Shown here: positions 52,264 through 57,922 of the stretch, piece after piece
Layout of the letters: the number at the start of each line of letters is the position of its first letter
Position numbering within the stretch: the first letter of the stretch is position 1
From: Larkinella sp. C7
GTDB taxonomy: Bacteria; Bacteroidota; Bacteroidia; Cytophagales; Spirosomataceae
DNA: 57,922 nucleotides
Assembly (NCBI RefSeq): GCF_006149005.1
Contig: NZ_VBSL01000023.1
Span: 1-57,922, forward strand
Reading direction: 5' to 3'
The notes under the pieces: model-generated
Told to the model about the DNA's origin: nothing
Seen by the model: only the letters and a program-made list of their open reading frames with translations
Database searches by the model: none
Made by a program: the position numbers and the translations under genes

Positions 52264-53244
52264 ATGAAGCGCATTCTGATAACGGGTGGGGCTGGCTTTC
52301 TGGGCTCACACCTCTGTGATCGATTCATCAGGGAAGGATACCATGTCATTGCCATGGATAACCTGATTACTGGTGATATCCGCAATATCGAGCACCTGTT
52401 TCCCCTTTCAAACTTCGAATTTCACCACCACGATGTATCGCAGTTTATCCACGTTGCGGGCGAACTCGATTACATTCTGCATTTTGCCTCGCCGGCCAGT
52501 CCCATTGATTATTTAAAAATCCCGATTCAGACGCTGAAAGTCGGCTCCCTCGGGATTCACAATTGCCTGGGTTTGGCGCGGGTCAAGAACGCGCGGGTGT
52601 TGATTGCTTCCACGTCGGAAGTCTACGGTGATCCAACGGTTCATCCCCAGCCCGAAGAATATTGGGGTAATGTCAATCCGGTCGGTCCTCGTGGGGTATA
52701 CGATGAAGCCAAGCGGTTTCAGGAAGCCATGACGATGGCCTATCATACCTACCACGGTCTGGAGACCCGGATCGTCCGCATTTTCAACACCTACGGTCCG
52801 CGGATGCGACTGAATGACGGACGGGTTTTACCCGCTTTCATCGGCCAGGCTTTGCGGGGCGAAGACCTGACTATTTTTGGAGATGGCAGCCAGACCCGCT
52901 CGTTCTGCTATGTCGATGATCTGGTCGAGGGAATTTACCGCCTGCTGCTGAGCGATTATCCGTCTCCGGTCAACATTGGCAATCCCGTTGAAATTACGAT
53001 CAAAGAATTTGCGGAAGAGATTATCAAGCTGACCGGCACCAGCCAGCAGGTGGTTTATAAACCGTTGCCGACCGACGACCCCAAACAACGCCAGCCGAAT
53101 ATTTCCAAAGCGAAAGCCATTTTAGACTGGGAGCCGAAGGTATCGCGGGCGGAAGGTTTGCGAATTACGTACGAGTACTTCAAGAATCTGCCGGAAGAAG
53201 AGCTGTACAAGGCGGCTTATCATCGGGAATTTTCGGTGCGTTGA
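52264..53244 (+). CDS. uxs: UDP-glucuronate decarboxylase (UDP-xylose synthase)
   Basis: 326 residues, an extended [23 protein letters not shown] binds [13 protein letters not shown] has the Ser, and VYDEAKR the Yxxx[20 protein letters not shown] and [17 protein letters not shown] are typical of UXS. It decarboxylates UDP-glucuronate from the preceding enzyme to UDP-xylose. It has the shorter bacterial form without a membrane anchor. Confidence 0.95.
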   Translation: MKRILITGGAGFLGSHLCDRFIREGYHVIAMDNLITGDIRNIEHLFPLSNFEFHHHDVSQFIHVAGELDYILHFASPASPIDYLKIPIQTLKVGSLGIHNCLGLARVKNARVLIASTSEVYGDPTVHPQPEEYWGNVNPVGPRGVYDEAKRFQEAMTMAYHTYHGLETRIVRIFNTYGPRMRLNDGRVLPAFIGQALRGEDLTIFGDGSQTRSFCYVDDLVEGIYRLLLSDYPSPVNIGNPVEITIKEFAEEIIKLTGTSQQVVYKPLPTDDPKQRQPNISKAKAILDWEPKVSRAEGLRITYEYFKNLPEEELYKAAYHREFSVR

Positions 53245-53289
53245 TCAAGGACAGTGAAAAGGATTTTGCTGAACGAATAGCTATCATTA

Positions 53290-54228
53290 ATGAGGAAACA
53301 AGACAAAATATACGTTGCCGGACACCGGGGCATGGTGGGGTCGGCCCTGGTGCGTAGTTTGGAAGCCAAAGGCTACCAGAATATAATCACCCGTACCTCG
53401 TCGGAACTGGATCTGCGCAACCAGGCTGCTGTCGCTGATTTTTTTGCCGACGAAAAACCGGATTATGTTTTTTTAGCGGCTGCCAAAGTCGGCGGTATTT
53501 GGGCCAATAATACATACCGGGCTGATTTTCTGTACGATAACCTGTTGATCGAAGCCAATATTATCCACAGCGCCTACCAAAACAGTGTCGAAAAACTGTT
53601 GTTTCTGGGTTCCTCCTGCATTTATCCCAAGCTGGCTCCGCAGCCGTTGAAAGAAGAATACCTGCTCAGCGGTTATCTGGAAGCGACCAACGAACCGTAT
53701 GCGATTGCTAAAATTACCGGCATCAAGCTCTGCGAAGCGTATCGGAGTCAGTATGGCTGCAATTTCATTTCGGCGATGCCGACCAACCTCTACGGCCCGA
53801 ATGATAACTACGATCTTCAGGGGTCGCATGTGCTGCCGGCCTTGATTCGGAAATTCCACGAAGCGAAAATCAGTAGCCAGCCCTTCGTTGAGGTGTGGGG
53901 AACGGGTTCGCCCCGCCGGGAGTTTTTGCACGCCGATGACCTGGCCGATGCCTGCGTGTTTCTGATGGAAACCTACAACGATGAATTGTTTGTCAACATC
54001 GGGACAGGCGAAGACGTCACAATTCGCGAACTGGCCGAGCTGGTGAAAGAAACCGTTGGTTTTGAAGGTGAACTTCGCTGGAATACCGACAAACCGGACG
54101 GTACGCCCCGCAAACTCATGGATGTTTCGCGGCTGCATACCCTGGGCTGGCAACACCAGACCGATCTAAAAACCGGTATTACCTCAACGTATCAGGATTT
54201 TTTGAACCACCAGGAAGTTTACGTCTAA
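53290..54228 (+). CDS. fcl: GDP-L-fucose synthase
   Basis: 312 residues. [19 protein letters not shown] is the NADPH-binding start; [19 protein letters not shown] and [17 protein letters not shown] carry the catalytic Ser, Tyr and Lys. [15 protein letters not shown] and [16 protein letters not shown] complete the family. It epimerises and reduces the product of Gmd to GDP-fucose. Note that fcl precedes gmd here, by 38 nt. Confidence 0.96.
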   Translation: MRKQDKIYVAGHRGMVGSALVRSLEAKGYQNIITRTSSELDLRNQAAVADFFADEKPDYVFLAAAKVGGIWANNTYRADFLYDNLLIEANIIHSAYQNSVEKLLFLGSSCIYPKLAPQPLKEEYLLSGYLEATNEPYAIAKITGIKLCEAYRSQYGCNFISAMPTNLYGPNDNYDLQGSHVLPALIRKFHEAKISSQPFVEVWGTGSPRREFLHADDLADACVFLMETYNDELFVNIGTGEDVTIRELAELVKETVGFEGELRWNTDKPDGTPRKLMDVSRLHTLGWQHQTDLKTGITSTYQDFLNHQEVYV

Positions 54229-54257
54229 CCAGATTAAAACCTTAGAATACAGCTAAT

Positions 54258-54273
54258 TACTCACGTATGAAAA
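54258..54273 (+). repeat. shortened leader motif before gmd
   Basis: TTACTCACGTATGAAA spans the gmd start. It differs from the ugd-type motif TTACTCAACGTTATGAAA by two missing bases. See the exact copies at 50833 and 52227. Confidence 0.6.
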
Positions 54274-55379
54274 AAGCACTTATTACCGGTATCACAGGGC
54301 AGGACGGCGCGTATCTGGCCGAATTATTATTAGAAAAAGGGTATGAAGTACACGGCATCAAACGCCGGAGTTCCTTATTCAATACGCAGCGTATCGATAA
54401 TTTATACGAAGACCCGCACGAAAAAAATGTGCGGTTCAAGCTTCACTTTGGCGATCTCTCCGATTCGACCAACATCATCCGGATTATTCAGGAAGTGCAG
54501 CCCGACGAAATTTACAACCTCGGTGCCATGTCGCACGTGCGGGTGAGTTTCGATGAGCCGGAATATACTGCTCAGGTTGATGGCATTGGTACGCTCCGCA
54601 TTCTGGAAGCCGTCCGGCTGCTGGGTCTGACCGAAAAAACCCGCATTTATCAGGCATCCACTTCCGAATTATACGGCGGGGTGCAGGGCCACGCGCAGTC
54701 GGAATTGACGCCATTTTACCCGCGTTCGCCCTATGCCGTTGCCAAACTGTATGGCTATTGGATTACGGTCAACTACCGCGAAGCGTACGGCATGTATGCC
54801 TGCAACGGTATTTTGTTTAACCACGAATCACCGCTGCGGGGTGAAACATTCGTAACGCGCAAGATCACCCGCGCTGTGGCCCGCATCGGTCTGGGCTTGC
54901 AGGACAAGGTGTTCCTGGGCAACATCGATTCCCTGCGCGATTGGGGCCATGCCAAAGACTATGTAGAAGCCATGTGGCTGATTCTGCAACAGGAAAAACC
55001 GGAAGATTTCGTGATTGCCACCGGCGTCACCACCAGCATCCGGGATTTCGTCCGGATGGCGTTTGCCGAAATTGGCGTTGAACTGGAATTCCGGGGCGAA
55101 GGTGTGGCCGAACGGGCATTTGTGGTGAGTGCTTCGAACCCGGATTATCCCGTTGAAGTCGGTAAAGAGGTGTTGAGCATCGACGAGCGGTATTTCCGCC
55201 CGACGGAAGTGGATTTGCTGCTGGGTGATCCGACGAAGGCCATGACCAAACTGAACTGGCAGCCGAAATACGACCTGGCCGCGCTGGTAAAAGACATGAT
55301 GACGGCCGACATCGACTTGTTCCGTCGTGATCAGTTGCTGGCTGAAGGCGGGCATTTGGTGATGAATTATTTTGAGTAA
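54267..55379 (+). CDS. gmd: GDP-mannose 4,6-dehydratase
   Basis: 370 residues. [41 protein letters not shown] is the hallmark start (quoted in part here: [20 protein letters not shown]). [32 protein letters not shown] and [13 protein letters not shown] contain the catalytic residues. It makes GDP-4-keto-6-deoxymannose for Fcl. Followed by a terminator. Confidence 0.97.
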   Translation: MKKALITGITGQDGAYLAELLLEKGYEVHGIKRRSSLFNTQRIDNLYEDPHEKNVRFKLHFGDLSDSTNIIRIIQEVQPDEIYNLGAMSHVRVSFDEPEYTAQVDGIGTLRILEAVRLLGLTEKTRIYQASTSELYGGVQGHAQSELTPFYPRSPYAVAKLYGYWITVNYREAYGMYACNGILFNHESPLRGETFVTRKITRAVARIGLGLQDKVFLGNIDSLRDWGHAKDYVEAMWLILQQEKPEDFVIATGVTTSIRDFVRMAFAEIGVELEFRGEGVAERAFVVSASNPDYPVEVGKEVLSIDERYFRPTEVDLLLGDPTKAMTKLNWQPKYDLAALVKDMMTADIDLFRRDQLLAEGGHLVMNYFE

Positions 55380-55387
55380 CCTCCTCG

Positions 55388-55437
55388 GAGATCACGAATC
55401 GCAGACTGAATCGGGTTAGTGATCTCTTTCCTTTTTT
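55388..55437 (+). terminator. terminator after gmd
   Basis: GAGATCAC (55388-55395) pairs with GTGATCTC (55419-55426), followed by a T-rich run (55427-55437). It should separate the sugar-nucleotide genes from cmk and wzi. Confidence 0.7.
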
Positions 55438-55465
55438 TGCTGATCTGCCTGATTGGAATAGCAGC

Positions 55466-55476
55466 TACTCAACGTT
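55466..55476 (+). repeat. core of the leader motif (TACTCAACGTT) before cmk
   Basis: The 11-mer matches the centre of the ugd and uxs leader motifs and lies 10 nt before the cmk ATG. Here it is followed by TTTAATCGG instead of ATGAAA. Confidence 0.55.
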
Positions 55477-55486
55477 TTTAATCGGT

Positions 55487-56272
55487 ATGGATATGGGCCT
55501 TATCAATGATTCCTATCAGTTTCACAGAGCGACTCCCGTAACTACTTTCTCCGGCAGTACCAAAATTATCATCGCTATTGACGGGCACTCCGGCTGTGGT
55601 AAGAGCACAACGGCCAGGCAGGTTGCTGCCCAGTTGGGATACACCTACATTGATACTGGAGCGATGTATAGGGCGGTCACATTGTACTTCATTCAGCACA
55701 AAATCGAACTTGCAAGTGAAAAAGCGGTACGGGAAGCGCTTGCAAAAATTCACATCACGTTTGAAGGTGACCCGGAAACCGGAACGATTCAAACGCATTT
55801 GAATGGTCAGAATGTAGAAGAAGAAATTCGAAAACTTCCGGTAGCAAATGCTGTACCGGAAGTTAGTGCTATTCCTGACGTACGGAAGGCTATGGTGGGG
55901 CTACAGCAAAAACTTGGTCAAAACCGGGGTATCGTAATGGACGGGCGCGACATCGGTACGCATGTTTTTCCGCATGCCGAGCTGAAGGTATTCATGACTG
56001 CTGATTCACTGGTTCGGGCGGAACGCCGACGCATTGAACTGCAGGCTAAAGGAGAGCAGGTTGAATTAGCCGAAATCGCTCAAAATCTTGAAAAGCGGGA
56101 CCATCTCGATACGACCCGCACCGAAAGCCCATTACGAAAGGCGTCGGATGCCCAGCTTCTGGACACCTCGCACCTATCCATCGCAGGACAGGTGGAATGG
56201 GTTGTTCAACAAGCCTATCTGACCATTACCACTTTATTATATCGGGGGCATTCTACTGTAATAGAGGAATAG
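55487..56272 (+). CDS. cmk: (d)CMP kinase
   Basis: 261 residues, about 30 longer than usual. An extra 25 residues precede IIIAIDGHSGCGKSTTARQVA, the P-loop. YIDTGAMYRAVTLYF, GIVMDGRDIGTHVFP and RRRIELQAKGEQVELAEIAQNLEKRD are typical. It phosphorylates CMP and dCMP. Its place inside a capsule locus is unusual; a second start closer to the P-loop is possible, but no ATG lies between residues 3 and 25. It may be the only cmk or a locus-specific copy supplying CMP-sugar metabolism. Confidence 0.92.
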   Translation: MDMGLINDSYQFHRATPVTTFSGSTKIIIAIDGHSGCGKSTTARQVAAQLGYTYIDTGAMYRAVTLYFIQHKIELASEKAVREALAKIHITFEGDPETGTIQTHLNGQNVEEEIRKLPVANAVPEVSAIPDVRKAMVGLQQKLGQNRGIVMDGRDIGTHVFPHAELKVFMTADSLVRAERRRIELQAKGEQVELAEIAQNLEKRDHLDTTRTESPLRKASDAQLLDTSHLSIAGQVEWVVQQAYLTITTLLYRGHSTVIEE

Positions 56273-56321
56273 ATTTTCGTCAATATGTGGCATCGCAATT
56301 GTTTTTATAACTTGGTATTGC

Positions 56322-57788
56322 ATGAAAGCTTTATTCCGCATTATAGTTCTACTGCTACCAGTTAGTTGCACTCTTTATGCACAGCAACCGCTTTCTTCAG
56401 TGCAGTTTTCGGCTGAAGTAGGCACGCTGGCTTCATCAGCCCGCCGGACGCCATTTTGGCTAAGGGCCAATCAATTTGGCACTGTGCCCTTGGTAGCCCC
56501 GGCCGGAATCATTCGGCTAGGAAATTCAGGCGTGTTTCGGAGAGATAGTGTTGCCAAGGGTTGGATACTAGGTTACGGGGTTGAAGCAGTTGGATATGCT
56601 GGGCCAAATAGTCGACTTTTATTGCCCGAAGCCTACGCAAAAATTGGCTTTCGCTCTATTGAGCTGGTAATAGGACGCCGTAAAGAAATTCTAGGTTTGG
56701 TGGATACCACTCTTTCTTCAGGTTCATATTCATGGTCGGGTAATGCACTTCCAATACCCAAAGTACAAATTGGTACTAGAGGTTTCGCTTCATTGCATTT
56801 TACGAAAGACCTAATCGCTATTAATGCTTTCTTTGCTCACGGTTGGTTTAACAATTCCGATTCTATCAAGGATTCATATCTACATCAGAAAGCATTTTAT
56901 GTCCGCTTCGGAAAACCACACTGGAAAGTAAAATTATTTGGAGGAGTTTTGCATAACGCTCAATGGGGAGGGCGATCCGACTACTTAGACGAAAAACATG
57001 CATACAATGGCAAGTTACCGTCTTCTTTTAATGATTACCTACATCTCATTCTTGCGAAGCAGCCCGAAAAAAACAGTAATGTTTCGAATCATGATCAAGT
57101 TAATCAAGTTGGTAACCATCTAGGCTCTATTGATGTCGGCGCGGAAATAACCTTCAAACACTGGAAGGCACTTGCTTATTATCAACACCCCTTCGAAGAT
57201 CGATCAGGTCTTGCTATGGTTAATCTACCAGATGGTCTGTATGGTTTGAGATTGAAGCGGCATGCAACTACTCAAAAACAGTTTTTTCAATTTAATCAGT
57301 TGCTTATAGAATATTTGACAACGATGAGCCAAAGTGGGAGCACCGTGGAAATTGGCCGAAGACTTTACGAAGGGCTAGATGATTATTTTAATAATTTTCA
57401 GTATCTGAATGGATGGACCCACCAAAACCAGGTTTTAGGGACACCATTTATCACAAATAGAAAAGAAGTGAGATCAGAATGGCAGGAAGTACCAGGTGGG
57501 CCACGTCTGGCATTTGTGAATAATCGGGTACAATTATTTCATTTAGGAGCTATCAGTGAGTTTGCATCAGGAATTCAATTGCAAACGCGGTTATCTTATA
57601 GCCGAAATTATGGTTTGTTTCGTAATCCATTTGGGAAGCAGATAAATCAGGTGTCAGGTCTTTTAGGATTAAGCTGGCCTTTAGCAGGTTTTGGAAAGTC
57701 TCACTTACAAACAGCAATTGCTGTCGATCAGGGTAAATTATTGAAAAATGTAGTAGGGGGCTGGATTAGTATTCGAAAAACATGGTAG
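56322..57788 (+). CDS. wzi: Wzi-family capsule assembly outer-membrane protein
   Basis: 488 residues with a signal peptide ending near SCTLYAQ. RRTPFWLRANQFGTVPL and ELVIGRRKEILGLVDTTLSSGSYSWSGNALP are Wzi hallmarks, followed by a beta-barrel. Wzi is an outer-membrane lectin that anchors capsule to the cell surface. The gene is clearly more AT-rich than most of the window, like a transferred capsule segment. It is followed by a bidirectional terminator. Confidence 0.9.
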   Translation: MKALFRIIVLLLPVSCTLYAQQPLSSVQFSAEVGTLASSARRTPFWLRANQFGTVPLVAPAGIIRLGNSGVFRRDSVAKGWILGYGVEAVGYAGPNSRLLLPEAYAKIGFRSIELVIGRRKEILGLVDTTLSSGSYSWSGNALPIPKVQIGTRGFASLHFTKDLIAINAFFAHGWFNNSDSIKDSYLHQKAFYVRFGKPHWKVKLFGGVLHNAQWGGRSDYLDEKHAYNGKLPSSFNDYLHLILAKQPEKNSNVSNHDQVNQVGNHLGSIDVGAEITFKHWKALAYYQHPFEDRSGLAMVNLPDGLYGLRLKRHATTQKQFFQFNQLLIEYLTTMSQSGSTVEIGRRLYEGLDDYFNNFQYLNGWTHQNQVLGTPFITNRKEVRSEWQEVPGGPRLAFVNNRVQLFHLGAISEFASGIQLQTRLSYSRNYGLFRNPFGKQINQVSGLLGLSWPLAGFGKSHLQTAIAVDQGKLLKNVVGGWISIRKTW

Positions 57789-57799
57789 TACCATCTCGA

Positions 57800-57840
57800 T
57801 TTTAAGAAGCCTGCACTGGTTTAGTACAGGCTTCTTAAAA
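57800..57840. terminator. bidirectional terminator after wzi
   Basis: TTTTAAGAAGCCTG (57800-57813) and CAGGCTTCTTAAAA (57827-57840) are perfect 14-bp arms with a partly paired 13-nt loop. The A and T ends serve both strands, as expected between convergent genes. Confidence 0.9.
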
Positions 57841-57855
57841 TTCCCTCAGTTATCC

Positions 57856-57922
57856 TTATACAAACTGTAACCTTGCGACCATGCTGTCGTGCATTTGCAC
57901 CAGCGTTTGACGCAGATCATAT
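57856..57922 (-). CDS. possible 3' end of a convergent gene
   Basis: Reading the minus strand from the window edge gives 21 codons, YDLRQTLVQMHDSMVARLQF and a final V, to a TAA at 57858-57856. The amphipathic look and the bidirectional terminator next to it fit the end of a real gene, but the fragment is too short to identify. Confidence 0.3.
   Translation of the reverse strand, partial: YDLRQTLVQMHDSMVARLQFV

Noticed and set aside
1-57922. tRNA, rRNA or insertion sequences
   Set aside because: No T-loop-like GTTCGA blocks in gaps, no rRNA segments and no transposase frames were found by eye.

Overview
The window looks like a chromosomal stretch from a Bacteroidota bacterium of the order Cytophagales, most likely a Spirosomaceae relative such as Spirosoma or Larkinella. 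This is inferred from the gene families, because no rRNA or tRNA is present. The supporting families are a SusC/SusD pair and three other TonB-linked proteins, the gliding genes gldA and gldD, an S46 dipeptidyl-peptidase, DUF4270 and Wzi-type capsule proteins. Several promoters also fit the Bacteroidota consensus TTTG-N19/20-TAnnTTTG.

Region 1 (1-9.5 kb) holds the 5' part of a TonB-dependent receptor on the minus strand and a type II NADH dehydrogenase. A tight unit follows: S46 peptidase, cytochrome b and a Tat-like molybdopterin oxidoreductase. Then come an S9 peptidase and a membrane-bound XRE protein. Region 2 (9.5-22.6 kb) starts with a consensus promoter and a structured leader of about 415 nt. 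It leads into susC, susD, a small lipoprotein, a Tat-signal PLP aminotransferase and aroB. After these come a DUF4136 lipoprotein, gldA (minus), an LprI-like protein, an APC amino-acid permease and a zinc metallopeptidase. The two peptidases, the SusCD importer and the permease together suggest use of peptides or amino acids; this is inference.

Region 3 (22.6-36 kb) is mostly housekeeping: rfaE2, a flippase-like membrane protein, panC-panD, a degenerate GT5 protein with a DUF4270 lipoprotein, glmS, ridA, gltX, a small conserved protein and an AIM24-like protein. It also has a frameshifted DUF4160 gene next to DUF2442, then gldD and a possible degenerate ImmA/IrrE-like protein. Region 4 (36-47 kb) carries a siderophore-type TonB receptor, an aldo/keto reductase, a small monooxygenase, a 1188-residue macroglobulin-like protein with a TonB plug but no barrel, a thioesterase, a DUF748 protein and a secreted pentapeptide-type protein.

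Region 5 (46.9-49.6 kb) is a three-gene minus-strand unit: an unknown 226-residue protein, a RecB/Cas4-like nuclease and an unknown 120-residue protein. Its promoter overlaps TGTAT/ATACA half-sites and faces a divergent XRE regulator. I rate it the best candidate for an undescribed system. Region 6 (49.7-57.8 kb) is an exopolysaccharide/capsule locus: cpsB-like phosphatase, ugd, uxs, fcl, gmd, cmk and wzi. It would supply UDP-glucuronate, UDP-xylose and GDP-fucose. Base composition turns AT-richer near its right end.

Many gene boundaries hold long, often perfect inverted repeats with arms of up to 39 bp. Their 5' arms are strikingly poor in C. One lies between divergent genes, so they are not all plain terminators. 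I found no CRISPR array, insertion sequence, tRNA or rRNA.
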